Source: JAWVFM01 sp963771655 (GTDB lineage Bacteria; Actinomycetota; Thermoleophilia; Solirubrobacterales; 70-9). From it: a stretch of DNA of 64,000 bases. How positions within the stretch are numbered: the stretch's first letter is position 1; each line of letters opens with the position of its first letter. Positions 17,250 to 27,506 of this stretch are shown piece by piece. The stretch spans positions 102,604 to 166,603 of the forward strand of contig CAVYUG010000018.1 in the NCBI GenBank assembly GCA_963771655.1, given 5' to 3'. The position numbers were made by a program, and so were the translations under genes. A model generated the notes under the pieces. The model was not told the origin of the DNA. It did no database searches and worked only from the letters and a program-made list of their open reading frames with translations.

Positions 17250-17543
17250 ATGGATGAGATGGGATGGATTCCGTTGACTGGCGTGGACCTGCTGTATCTC
17301 GCGGCAGTAGGGCTGGCGGTCATCGCAAGCAGCCTCGCCCTCCAGCGGGCCGTCGCTCGTTCGCGGCGGTCGGCCGAGAAGGGCGACGACAGCCCCTTTG
17401 CCCAGGTCAGCACCATGGACCGGGGTAACCGGGCCCATGGGCTTCTGGGGCGTCAGCGCGGCGGTAGTCGCCGGGCCCGTCGGTCCCGAGCGGCCAGCGG
17501 CCCGCGGCTTGGTGCTGAGCGACCACCGGCCCGACGGCGCTGA
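17250..17543 (+). CDS. Possible small single-helix membrane protein or truncated anchor
   Basis: Up to 97 residues. It begins MDEMGWIPLTGVDLLYLAAV, then a hydrophobic stretch and ALQRAVARSRR, resembling the cell-wall/membrane anchor tail (LPLTG, helix, positive end) found at C-termini of exported actinobacterial proteins. No exported domain precedes it, and the rest of the frame (after residue 55) is Arg-rich and unlikely to be genuine. It may be a relic or a small protein with a frame break. The 621-bp region 17011-17631 between ctaE and the next clear gene holds nothing else that I can support. Confidence 0.3.
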   Translation: MDEMGWIPLTGVDLLYLAAVGLAVIASSLALQRAVARSRRSAEKGDDSPFAQVSTMDRGNRAHGLLGRQRGGSRRARRSRAASGPRLGAERPPARRR

Positions 17544-17631
17544 GGATGGCGGCGATCGAGCCTGAGGCCTCTAGCGGTCGTCCGCCCGAACGGGCTCAAG
17601 CAGTCCTTCGCCTCAGCGCAGCGCCCAAGAG

Positions 17632-17925
17632 CTAGCGGAACGAACGGGGCTTCGCGAAGTCCCCGTCCCAGAACGCGTCCTTGCATTCGAGGCATACGTC
17701 GCCGGACGCGCCGAGGCCGATCGCGTAGTCGACCGATCCGGGCTCGAGCAGGCCGGCGTGCGGGAATTCGTCGCGGTCGGACTCGTCGAGCAGAAGCCTG
17801 CGACTGCCCACGCCGTCCATGATCCGCCGGTATCGGTCGGTGGTGACGACGAGGTCCCCCTCTCCGAGCTCGCGTCCTTCGCACCACAAGCGCCCGGACT
17901 CCGCATCAACCAGGTGAATTCTCAT
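17632..17925 (-). CDS. Small hypothetical protein with CxxC pair
   Basis: 97-residue soluble protein starting MRIHLVDAESGRLWCEGREL and containing VVTTDRYRRIMDGVG and a late CLECKDAFWDGDF motif, where the CxxC pair might bind metal. Composition and wobble-GC are those of a real gene, whereas overlapping frames are Arg-rich. I do not recognise a family. It is divergent from the USP-like gene at 18032, and the hyphenated palindrome at 17964 lies between them. Confidence 0.55.
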   Translation of the reverse strand: MRIHLVDAESGRLWCEGRELGEGDLVVTTDRYRRIMDGVGSRRLLLDESDRDEFPHAGLLEPGSVDYAIGLGASGDVCLECKDAFWDGDFAKPRSFR

Positions 17926-17963
17926 CCCCCACGTGACGATATCCCGCTCGTGAGGCGAGTTGC

Positions 17964-17978
17964 AGTCGCTATGCGACT
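17964..17978. promoter_or_regulatory. 15-bp hyphenated palindrome, possible operator
   Basis: AGTCGCTATGCGACT has 6-bp arms around TAT. It lies in the 106-bp gap between two divergent genes. The same core recurs at 29645-29657, with 18 identical bases overall (TTGTAGTCGCATAGCGAC on one strand). A regulator binding site is plausible; no regulator is adjacent. Confidence 0.35.
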
Positions 17979-18031
17979 ACAAGTGGACAGGGCGAACGCG
18001 CTACCTTGACTGCGAGGGGGAAGGAGGCCAA

Positions 18032-18703
18032 ATGCACAACCCGTTCCGCTCCGAAGACGACGTCTTTCGCGCCGTGATCGTGATCGCCGTCGGGGCGGCG
18101 GCGATCATCGCGCTGACGCTGATCGTGAGCCAGACCGCCGGGGCCCTGTTGCTGCTCGTCTTGGTGCTCGCGGGGCTCTACGTGCTCTGGCGCCGTGCCC
18201 AGGGAGAGCTGCCCCGCAAGGCCGAGGTGAGCGCGTCGGGCGACGACGTCTACCGGGCTCTCGTCGTCGCGAACGAGACCGTCGGCGGGCGGGCGCTGCT
18301 CGACGAGATCGAGGATCGCTGCCGCGGCAGGCGGAGCGAGATCCTGGTCGTCGTGCCGGCGCTAACGGCGTCGCAGCTCGAGCACTGGGCCTCCGACGTC
18401 GATGGGGCCATCGCCGATGCGCAGCGCCGGCTCGACGCTTCCCTGAAGGCGATGGACGGCGCCGGCTTGAACGCTCGTGGCCACGTGGGCGATCACCATG
18501 AGCCCAACGCATCGATCGAGGACGCGCTGCGGGAATTTCCCGCCGACGAGGTCATCATCTCGACTCATCCGCCGGAGCGGTCGCGCTGGCTCGAGGGTGG
18601 CGTCGTGGAGCGCGCTCGGCGCGAGGTTCCACTCCCCGTCACGCACGTCGTCGTGGACCTCGAGGCCGAGGCCACAGCAGCTGCCCCTGCCGCTGGCGCC
18701 TAA
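18032..18703 (+). CDS. Membrane-anchored USP-like protein
   Basis: 223-residue protein with two N-terminal transmembrane helices (about residues 10-55) and a cytoplasmic alpha/beta domain like the unit in the cox-operon gene at 15485. The match includes VVANETVGGRALLDEI, then ADEVIISTHPPERSRWLEGG and LPVTHVVVDL. The ATG at 18032 follows a strong GGAGG (GAAGGAGGCCAA), so the longer upstream frame is rejected. It ends 3 nt from the convergent cytochrome c gene. The role is unknown; location between oxidase and cytochrome genes suggests a link to respiration. Confidence 0.75.
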   Translation: MHNPFRSEDDVFRAVIVIAVGAAAIIALTLIVSQTAGALLLLVLVLAGLYVLWRRAQGELPRKAEVSASGDDVYRALVVANETVGGRALLDEIEDRCRGRRSEILVVVPALTASQLEHWASDVDGAIADAQRRLDASLKAMDGAGLNARGHVGDHHEPNASIEDALREFPADEVIISTHPPERSRWLEGGVVERARREVPLPVTHVVVDLEAEATAAAPAAGA

Positions 18704-18706
18704 CGG

Positions 18707-19414
18707 CTACTGGCCGGCGGTGCTGCCCTTGCCGGCGAAGTCCTGGAGGAACTTGACGAGCGCGGCGAGGTCGGGCGGCGGGATCGTCGAGCCGAAGTTC
18801 GACGGCATGATCCCCGGGGCGTAGCCGGGCGCGATCTTGGCATTCGGGTCGACGATCGACTGCTTGATCTCCGCCGGGGTCATCTTCGGGATCGCGGCGT
18901 CGAGGTCGGGGCCGGTCGTGCCCGCGGCATTGGCCGCGGCCAGCGTGTGACAGCCGGCGCAGCCGTTCGAGGCGAACACCTGCCCCCCGGTGCCGCCGGG
19001 GATCTTCGGGGGCTTGATGCCGGTGCCGGCGACACCGCCGACGTAGGCAGCGATGTCGTTTAGGTCCTGCCCCGTCGCGAGCTCCGCGGGCATCGAGTTG
19101 GAGGGATTCGCGTCCGAGGGCCGCGGGTTCTCGACCTGCGCCTTGACGACGCCGGCGATCGTGTCCGAGTCCATCCCGGCCTCGCGCGCGGCCTGGAAGG
19201 CGTCGTCGAGGTTGGGCCCCTGCGTGCCGCCGCCCGCGCCCGCGTCGGCGAGCTGGTGGCAGGTGCTGCAGCGGGCCGTGAAGAGCGACTTGCCGCGGTT
19301 CAGGTCCGCGCCGCCGTTCTTGTCGCAGCCCGAGGCGGCGAGGGCGGCGGCAAGGCAGAGAACTGTCGCCAGGGCCCACCCGCCGAAGCGACGAATCGTG
19401 ATCCGGTTCCTCAC
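18707..19414 (-). CDS. Dihaem cytochrome c lipoprotein
   Basis: 235-residue exported cytochrome with two haem-binding CxxCH motifs, CSTCH (about residue 49) and CAGCH (about residue 153), in two class I-like halves. Each half has a plausible distal methionine (SMPAEL and GIMPSNF). The N-terminal signal ends in the lipobox AASGC, so it is probably anchored to the outer face of the membrane. It starts at GTG 19414. As the oxidase subunit II here lacks a fused haem domain, this protein is a reasonable electron donor; that is inference from position. Confidence 0.9.
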   Translation of the reverse strand: MRNRITIRRFGGWALATVLCLAAALAASGCDKNGGADLNRGKSLFTARCSTCHQLADAGAGGGTQGPNLDDAFQAAREAGMDSDTIAGVVKAQVENPRPSDANPSNSMPAELATGQDLNDIAAYVGGVAGTGIKPPKIPGGTGGQVFASNGCAGCHTLAAANAAGTTGPDLDAAIPKMTPAEIKQSIVDPNAKIAPGYAPGIMPSNFGSTIPPPDLAALVKFLQDFAGKGSTAGQ

Positions 19415-19547
19415 GGCGCGGGAATCCTAGTCGAGGGGGCGTACGGTTCGACCGCCCCGTTTCATCCACTAGGGTTGCGTCAATAGGCACGAAACCGCGC
19501 CGGCCGAGAGGCCGCCCCTGAGACCGGGAGGAGGGCTGAGCAGCGAG

Positions 19548-19967
19548 ATGCAGGTTCGCGACGGGATGTCGAAGGTTGTCCTGACCCTGGGGCCCGGGCA
19601 CACGCTGCGCGAGGCGGCTCGGCGGATGACGGAGAAGGGCGTGGGCGCGGCAGTCGTGATCGACGAGGCGCAGCCCCATCCGGCGATCGTGTCCGAGCGC
19701 GACATCCTGCGGTCCGTCGGCAGGGGTGAGGATCCCGATTCCGAGCTGGTCAGCAATCACATGAGCGACACGGTGATCTCAGCGGCGCCCGACTGGAGCC
19801 TCGAGCGCGCCGCGATGGAGATGTCGCGCCGTCACATCCGCCACCTCGTGATCGTGGAGGGGGGCGACATCGCCGGCGTCCTGTCCATGCGCGACATCAT
19901 GCGGGTGTGGACGAGCGAGGGAGCGACCTCGTCGATGACCTCGCCGGAGGCCGAGTCCACGGCCTGA
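19548..19967 (+). CDS. CBS-domain protein
   Basis: 139-residue protein made of a tandem CBS pair (Bateman module) that usually senses adenine nucleotides. The first CBS has HTLREAARRMTEKGVGAAVV then AIVSERDILRSV, the second has WSLERAAMEMSRRHIRHLVIV then GVLSMRDIM. GGGAGGAGGGC about 10-20 nt upstream is a good ribosome binding site and supports the ATG at 19548. It is a stand-alone module; what it regulates is not visible, but it sits between respiratory genes. Confidence 0.88.
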   Translation: MQVRDGMSKVVLTLGPGHTLREAARRMTEKGVGAAVVIDEAQPHPAIVSERDILRSVGRGEDPDSELVSNHMSDTVISAAPDWSLERAAMEMSRRHIRHLVIVEGGDIAGVLSMRDIMRVWTSEGATSSMTSPEAESTA

Positions 19968-19979
19968 GGCCTTCGCCGG

Positions 19980-20249
19980 CTACTCGTCGGCTTCGACGGG
20001 CTTCGGAGGAATCACCGCCGAGGTGACCTGCTGCTGGCGCGGTAGGCGCTCGGTTGTGTCCTCGAAGCTGCGGAACCAGAAGATCGCCGCCCAGAGCAGG
20101 ACAACCGCTCCAGCGATCGAGAGGATGACGCTCGTGAAGCTGCCGACCGCCATCGCGGCCAGGCCGACGGCGGTGAACGCGGGCGCCCAGGAGGGGCCGC
20201 CGACGTAGATCAGCTCGGTCGGCTCGGTTATCTGCGACTGGTCCGCCAT
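19980..20249 (-). CDS. Cytochrome c oxidase subunit IV-like small membrane protein
   Basis: 89-residue protein with two adjacent transmembrane helices (about residues 23-65; AFTAVGLAAMAVGSF and ILSIAGAVVLLWAAIFWF) and a soluble tail, the layout of actinobacterial oxidase subunit IV (CtaF-like). Sequence similarity is too weak for certainty. It is the last gene of the minus-strand operon with ctaB and the unusual oxidase-like pair, 9 nt after the 37-residue gene. It could belong to either the active or the metal-less oxidase. Confidence 0.6.
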   Translation of the reverse strand: MADQSQITEPTELIYVGGPSWAPAFTAVGLAAMAVGSFTSVILSIAGAVVLLWAAIFWFRSFEDTTERLPRQQQVTSAVIPPKPVEADE

Positions 20250-20258
20250 CGGGTCAGC

Positions 20259-20372
20259 TCAACCCCGGATGTAAAGGATCGCGACCACGAACGTGAGCGC
20301 GAACACGGCGATCGCGAGCGAGGCGAACAGGAGCCCGGTGCGGAGGTTGCGCGCGGCGGTGTTGCGGTCCAC
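20259..20372 (-). CDS. 37-residue single-pass membrane peptide
   Basis: A short open frame read directly from the sequence: GTG at 20372 (protein begins MDRNTAARNLRTGLLFASLA), TGA at 20261-20259. Residues 13-35 form one hydrophobic helix ending YIRG, with a positively charged N-terminus. AGAAGGGG lies about 5 nt before the start. It sits between ctaB and the subunit IV-like gene, all on the same strand. Tiny single-helix subunits are known in terminal oxidases (for example CcoQ and IIa-type), so a structural subunit is plausible; the exact family is not recognised. Confidence 0.6.
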   Translation of the reverse strand: MDRNTAARNLRTGLLFASLAIAVFALTFVVAILYIRG

Positions 20373-20396
20373 GAGCCCCTTCTATCAGAGAACAAT

Positions 20397-20445
20397 CTGC
20401 GGCGGCTGCGCCGCCTTACATGCTTCTTTGGGGGCTAAAGCCCTC
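20397..20445. other. Two short hairpins between ctaB and the small oxidase genes
   Basis: In the 76-bp gap there are two inverted repeats: GGCGGC-TGC-GCCGCC and GGGCT-AA-AGCCC, separated by a short T/A-rich segment (TTACATGCTTCTTT). They could slow or end transcription after ctaB, or protect the upstream message. No clear T-run follows on the minus strand. Confidence 0.35.
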
Positions 20446-20448
20446 AAC

Positions 20449-21350
20449 TCACACCCTGTCAATCGCCATCGCGATGAACAGCAGGGCGAGGTAGGCGAGC
20501 GAGCCGAGATGCAGGGCGACCGCGGCCCGGCGCGAGGGACGAATGGCGAGCCACGCCGCAAGGCCGACGAAGGCGGTTCCGAGCACGAGCGCTGCCGCCA
20601 GGTAGAAGCCGTCGAAGAGGCCCGTGAAGAAGGGCAGGGCCGTGAACGCCACCAGGCCGATCGAGTAGGCGACGATGAGTCGCCGCGTGGTCGCCTCGCC
20701 GCGCACGACCGGCAGCATCGGCACGCCGACCCGCTCGTAGTCGTCGGCGACGAGCAGCGCCAGCGCCCAGAAGTGCGGCGGCGTCCACAGGAACACGATC
20801 GCGAACGGAAAGAGCGCGTCGACGCTGAGCCCGCCGGTGGCAGCCGCCCATCCGACCAACGGGGGAATCGCCCCCGCGGCTCCGCCGATGACGATGTTCT
20901 GAGGCGTCCGCGGTTTCAGCCACAGCGTGTACACGAACACGTAGCCGAGGAGCCCGGTGAGCGCGAGGGCCGCCGCGAGAAGGTTCGTGGTGAGCGCCAG
21001 CTCGACGAACGCCAGCGCACCGAGGGTGATGCCGAAGACGAGCCCGTGGAGCGGCTCGATGCGCCCCGAGGCGATCGGCCGGTCGCACGTACGGTCCATG
21101 CGGGCGTCACGCTCGCGCTCGACGTAGTGGTTGATCGCGCCGGCGCCGCCGGCGGCCAGGTACCCGCCGAGCATCGTCCAGAGCACGGTCGCGAGCGCGA
21201 GCCCGGTCGGCGCGGCGACGAGCATCGTCGTCACCGTCGTCAGCAGGAGCAGCCCGATGATCCGGGGCTTCGTGAGCGCCAGGTAGTCGCGCGCCAGCTC
21301 GCCGACTGCCCGATGGTCGGCGACCGTCGCCGCGGGGGCGTGGCCTTCCA

Positions 21351-21351
<1 letters not shown>
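20449..21351 (-). CDS. ctaB: Protohaem IX farnesyltransferase (haem O synthase)
   Basis: 300-residue UbiA-family prenyltransferase that farnesylates haem B to haem O for terminal oxidases. The conserved substrate motif NHYVERERDARMDRT (about residues 74-88) is present. The signature PIASGRIEP, WLKPRTPQNIVIGGAAGA, LWTPPHFWALAL and DDYERVGVPMLPVVRGE follow, with about eight or nine transmembrane helices. Its ATG overlaps the stop of the metal-less subunit I-like gene (ATGA), so haem O synthase is made from the same message as proteins that cannot bind haem in the usual way. Confidence 0.96.
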
Positions 21352-23203
<1,852 letters not shown>

Positions 23204-23207
<4 letters not shown>

Positions 23208-24172
23208 GGGGCCCCCTCTCCGGGTACCGCACCGCGCTGGATGACGCCGTCGACGTAGTTCTGCGCGTCAGCGAGGTCGGTCGCCTCGCGCTTCAGGTAG
23301 GCCTCGTAGGCGCTCTGGCTCACGACCTGGACGTAGATCCGCATCGTCGAGTAGCCGGTGCCCGAGAACGCGGTGGACTGGCCGGGGAACGTGCCCGTGC
23401 GGTCGGCCTCGAACCACGTCTGCGACACGTGCCCGGGCACGGCGTCGACCTGGCCGCCCAGGGCCGGGACGAACCAGCGGTGCATCACGTCGGTGGAGGT
23501 GACGTTGAGGACGACCGGCGTGTCCACGGGCACCGTCAGGGTCGTGTAGGAGAAGGTCCGATCGCCGGGCCGCCCGCCGGTCGCGCTGTACCCGCCGGAT
23601 GCGCCGGGACCGCCGGGGTAGAAGAAGCGCCACAGCCACTGCTGCGCCACCGCGTCGATCTCGAGCGGCCCGCCCTTGGCGACGCCGCCGATCGGCCCAT
23701 TCGCCGGAGTCGTGTTGTGAAGGGTCTCGACCGCCTGCTGGAGCGCCTCGGAGGGCACCCCCTTCACGCCGACCTGCGCGGTCTGAGCTGCGGAGGCGAC
23801 CGCACCGGTGCCGGCCCGCGGCACCTTCTTCGCGTCCTCCGTGAGGATGACGCCGGCTACGAACAGCCCGATCGCGACGACGGCGAGCGGTGCGCCCGCG
23901 CGAAGGAAGAAGCCGCGGCCGGCGGCGAGCCGGGCCGGGACCGCCCCGCGGCGCTCGCGAAAACGGAACACCGCTACGAGCAGGGCGATGACCGCTGCCG
24001 CGCCGAGGACCGCCGCCACGGCGAGCGCGATCCAATAGGCGGTACGGATGTCGCTGGCGTTCGGCGAGTGTCCCGTGCGCGGGCTGATGATCGACGCGCC
24101 GGCGGGCGACGCGGCGACGAGGCCGCCGACGGTGACCGCGGCACCGGCTGCCGCTGCCGCCCATCGGCGCAT
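23204..24172 (-). CDS. Cytochrome oxidase subunit II homologue lacking the CuA site
   Basis: 322-residue protein with a signal peptide, two transmembrane helices (about 48-75 and 95-120) and a cupredoxin domain. The CuA loop reads GQSTAFSGTGYSTM: serines 266 and 270 replace the two cysteines and Tyr274 replaces a histidine, at exactly the spacing of C210/C214/H218 in the active subunit II. Only H231 and M277 of the usual ligands remain. A long Gly/Ala-rich insert lies at about 125-185. ATG 24172 is preferred over TTG 24196. Its stop overlaps the subunit I-like start, so the pair is surely co-produced. Confidence 0.88.
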
Positions 24173-24234
24173 GCTTCTGAGGGCTGCGGCCGTCAAGGCG
24201 CGAGCATTCTATGCGTCACTAGACTCGCCGCGCC

Positions 24235-25245
24235 TTGGGCGTATTCAGATCTCGTCGTCGTCCGAGCCCTGCGCTGCGCGCGTTGGTCCGAGTCTCGGCC
24301 GGCGCCGCCGTCGTCGCCTCGGTCACCCTTCCGCTCCTCCGCCGCCGCCTTCCCATCCCGCCGGCGGTCTCGGCCGGCGCCACCGCCGCCGGACCGCTCG
24401 GCCTGGCGGTGCTCCGCCCCAGGACCAAGCTTCGCGACGCTGCCCTCTTCGCCATGCAGATGTGGGCTTTCACCGTGCTCCACGAGCTTCCCTACGACGA
24501 CCCGGAGCGCCTGCGCGAGCGGCTCCGGGTCCGCTACCCGATCCGGGCCGACCTGCGCCTCGGGGGCGGTGAGCTTCCCGGGCTTCACCTCCAGCGAGCC
24601 CTGGCGCGGCCGGGACGGGCGCGGCCGCTCGACCGCGCCCTCGTCTTCGTCCACTGGGCGTGGTTCTTCGAGCCCCACCTCTCGCTCGTGTGGATCCTCG
24701 TCTGGCGGAACCACCGTTTCGCCCGGGCCGCCCGGCAGCTTGCGTTTGCCTTCGACCTCGGCTGCGCGATCTACTACCTGGTCCCGACCGCGCCGCCGTG
24801 GTGGGCGGCCGAGAGCGGGGATCTGGAGGACGAGCTTCGCCGCCGTGCCCTACCGAGCGAGGGCAACGGCGCCGAGGCCGAGGCCCTCGAGCTCCGCCGG
24901 GTGATGGCGGAGGTGGGGGAGGAGGTATGGGGTGACGCGTGGCCGCGCCTCTACGAGGCCCTCGGGGGCAACCCGTGGGCGGCGATGCCGTCGCTTCATT
25001 TTGCGACCTCGCTGCTCGCCGCGATGCTGCTGGCGGAGAGCGCGCCCGGGGCGGGGGTCGTGGGCTACGGGTACGCGGCGGTTCTGGCGGTGGCGCTCGT
25101 CTACCTGGGCGAGCATTATGCGATCGACCTCGTCGCCGGAGCCGGGCTCGTCGCTGCGGTGAGGCTCGGCGAGCCGCTCCTCGCTCCCGCGGCGCTGCGC
25201 CTCAGCGATGCGGTGCAGCGCCTGGAGCGCGTTGCGAACTCCTGA
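24235..25245 (+). CDS. PAP2-superfamily (Aur1/Ipt1-like) membrane phosphatase or transferase
   Basis: 336-residue membrane protein of the PAP2_3 type, whose relatives remove phosphate from or transfer head groups onto lipids. Seen are YYLVPTAPPWWAA, the motif-2 equivalent AAMPSLHFATSLLAAM with the catalytic histidine, and motif 3, YLGEHYAIDLVAGAG. The classical first motif KxxxxxxRP is not visible, as in inositolphosphotransferase-like members. The start is TTG at 24235 and an internal start is possible. It is divergent from the metal-less oxidase operon; the lipid-linked substrate is unknown. Confidence 0.82.
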   Translation: MGVFRSRRRPSPALRALVRVSAGAAVVASVTLPLLRRRLPIPPAVSAGATAAGPLGLAVLRPRTKLRDAALFAMQMWAFTVLHELPYDDPERLRERLRVRYPIRADLRLGGGELPGLHLQRALARPGRARPLDRALVFVHWAWFFEPHLSLVWILVWRNHRFARAARQLAFAFDLGCAIYYLVPTAPPWWAAESGDLEDELRRRALPSEGNGAEAEALELRRVMAEVGEEVWGDAWPRLYEALGGNPWAAMPSLHFATSLLAAMLLAESAPGAGVVGYGYAAVLAVALVYLGEHYAIDLVAGAGLVAAVRLGEPLLAPAALRLSDAVQRLERVANS

Positions 25246-25297
25246 TCGCGGGCGCCGGAAGCCGGGACGTCAAGTGTTTTCCGCTTGATGGGAGGAT

Positions 25298-26446
25298 ATG
25301 AACCAGAGGATGGGGTCACCAGACCGCGACGACGGCGCCGCCGACGCGGCCGAGACCAACGGGTCGGAGCCCACTTTCTTCGCCAGCCCGAAGCTCCTGA
25401 TCCAAACCGGCTTGGTCGTAGTCCTGCTGATCATCGGCATCTACTTCCTGCTGCCGAAGGTCGTCGGGATCCAGGGGACGTTGAGCCGCCTCGGGGACGC
25501 GGCGCCGGAGTGGCTCGTCGTTGCATTGGCGATGGACGTGGGCGCCTACCTCTCCTACGTCGCGCTCTTCCGCGGCGTGGTCGGCAGGGGAATGGGCCTC
25601 CGGTTCGGCGAGGCGTACCAGATCACGATGGCGGGCCTCGCGGCGGCGCTGCTCTTCTCGGCGGGTGGTGCGGGCGGCGTCGTCCTGAACTACTGGGCGA
25701 TCCGGAAGGCTGGGATGGAGGCCGGACGTGCGGCGTGCCGGCTGGTCGCGTTCCTGGTGCTGCTCTACGGCGTTTACCTGAGCGTGGTCATCCTCAACGG
25801 GATCCTGCTGCGCACGGGGCTCCTCCACGGCCCCTCCCCCGCCGGCCTGACGATCGTTCCGGCGGGGATCGCCGGCCTCGTCATCGTGGTTTTCCTGCTC
25901 ATCGCGCTGATCCCCGGCGATTTCGAGCGACGGGCGCAGAGGGCATCGGAGACCAGCCGGCTCGGTCGCCTGGCCCACCGGCTGGCGACGGTTCCGGCCA
26001 CGCTCGCCCGCGGCACCCGCACAGCCCTCGACCTCGTCCGAAACCCTTCCGAGGGAGGGCTGGCGGTCGTCGGCGCGGTCGGCTACTGGGCGGCCAACAT
26101 CGGGATCCTCTGGGCAAGCTTTCACGCCTACGGCGTCAGCGTCCCGCTCGGCGTGGTCGTGCAGGGGTTCTTCCTCGGGCTCGCCGCCAACCTCTTCCCG
26201 TTCGCGCCGGCGGGCGTCGGGGCGGTCGACGCCGGGATGATCGGCGCCTTCGTGCTCTTCGGATTCCCCGGCGACGACGTCTTCGCCGCGGTGCTGACCT
26301 ACCGTCTGTTCGCCTTCTGGCTGCCGATCCCGCCGGGCCTCGTCGCCTTCTTCCAGCTTCGCCGCACGGTGGCCCGCTGGGAGGTGGAGGGGACGCCCGC
26401 CGCGCGCGGGGCGCGCGTAACGACCGCGGCCGAGGTGACACTATAA
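25298..26446 (+). CDS. Flippase-like LPG_synthase_TM family protein
   Basis: 382-residue polytopic membrane protein of the UPF0104/lysylphosphatidylglycerol-synthase transmembrane family. It has about eight helices, the internal GEAYQITMAGLAAALLFSAG segment and the late LFPFAPAGVGAVDAGMIGA loop that typify the family. It lacks a C-terminal aminoacyl-transferase domain, so it probably only translocates lipids. GGGAGG precedes the ATG by about 5 nt. It follows the PAP2 gene on the same strand, which fits a shared role in envelope lipid processing. Confidence 0.85.
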   Translation: MNQRMGSPDRDDGAADAAETNGSEPTFFASPKLLIQTGLVVVLLIIGIYFLLPKVVGIQGTLSRLGDAAPEWLVVALAMDVGAYLSYVALFRGVVGRGMGLRFGEAYQITMAGLAAALLFSAGGAGGVVLNYWAIRKAGMEAGRAACRLVAFLVLLYGVYLSVVILNGILLRTGLLHGPSPAGLTIVPAGIAGLVIVVFLLIALIPGDFERRAQRASETSRLGRLAHRLATVPATLARGTRTALDLVRNPSEGGLAVVGAVGYWAANIGILWASFHAYGVSVPLGVVVQGFFLGLAANLFPFAPAGVGAVDAGMIGAFVLFGFPGDDVFAAVLTYRLFAFWLPIPPGLVAFFQLRRTVARWEVEGTPAARGARVTTAAEVTL

Positions 26447-26476
26447 AAAGTGAAGTAACATGGAGCGTGGAGCGAA

Positions 26477-27482
26477 ATGACAGAAAGCGTTGAGAACCTG
26501 ATCATCCTCGGCGGCGGCCCGGCGGGCTACACGGCCGCGCTGTACGCGGCTCGCGCAAACCTCGAGCCCCTGGTCATCGAGGGGTTCCAGTGGGGTGGCC
26601 AGCTTCAGAACACGACCGACGTCGAGAACTATCCCGGCTATCCCGAGGGGATCATGGGGCCGGAGATGATGCAGGAGTTCCGCGCGCAGGCGGAGCGCTT
26701 CGGGGCCCGCTTCATCACCGACGACGCGACGCGGGTCGAGCTGTCCGACGGCGAGGTTCAGCGGGTCTTCATCGGCGACGAGGAGCGCGCCTCGAGAGCG
26801 CTGATCCTCGCGATGGGCGCCGAGCCGAAGCGGCTTCGGGATTCCCGGTGAGCTGGAGTTGGCCGGCAAGGGCGTTTCCACCTGCGGCGTCTGCGACGGT
26901 GCCTTCTTCAAGGGCGAGAACGTGGCCGTCATCGGCGGCGGCGATTCGGCGATGGAGGACTCGATCTTCATCTCCAAGTTCGCGAACGACCTCTCCGTCA
27001 TCCACCGCCGGCCTGAGTTCCGCGCCTCGAAGATCATGCTCGAGCGCGCCGACGCGGTGCCCAACATCAACTTCAAGACGCCGTTCACCCCCGAGGAGTT
27101 CGTCGCGGGCGACGACGGCAAGATCGCCAGCATCAGCCTGCGCAACGCGGAGACCGGCGAGACCGAGTCGCTGCCGGTCGGCGGCGCCTTCGTGGCGATC
27201 GGCCATACCCCGCGCTCGGAGCTCGTCACGGGCCAGGTGGACACCGACGAGAACGGGTACGTCGTCACGCAGCCGGGCTCGACGCGGACCAAGCTCGCGG
27301 GCGTATTCGCCGTCGGCGACCTGGTCGACCACACCTACCGCCAGGCGGTAACGGCGGCCGGCACGGGCTGCATGGGCGCCCTCGACGCCGAGTGGTACCT
27401 GCGCGACACGCCGCCGTCGCCCGAAGCCCACTGGCAGCGGGGCGGCGAGCCGATCGAGGTCGCGCCCACACCGAGCACCTAG
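26477..27482 (+). pseudogene. trxB: Thioredoxin reductase, interrupted by a +1 frameshift
   Basis: NADPH-dependent flavoprotein that reduces thioredoxin. The first frame (26477-26851) gives the FAD domain (LIILGGGPAGYTAALYAAR, GGQLQNTTDVENYPGYPEG). The second (to 27482) gives the NADPH domain with redox pair STCGVCDG, VAVIGGGDSAMEDS and the closing GVFAVGDLVDHTYRQAVTAAG. Removing one C at about 26837 restores KRLGIPGELELAGKGVS, so a single extra base explains the break. As TrxB is usually important and the rest is perfectly conserved, an assembly error is likelier than decay. ATG 26477 follows an A/T-rich stretch with TATAAA. Confidence 0.9.
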
Positions 27483-27506
27483 CCGCCCGAGCTACAGTTC
27501 GGGGGG

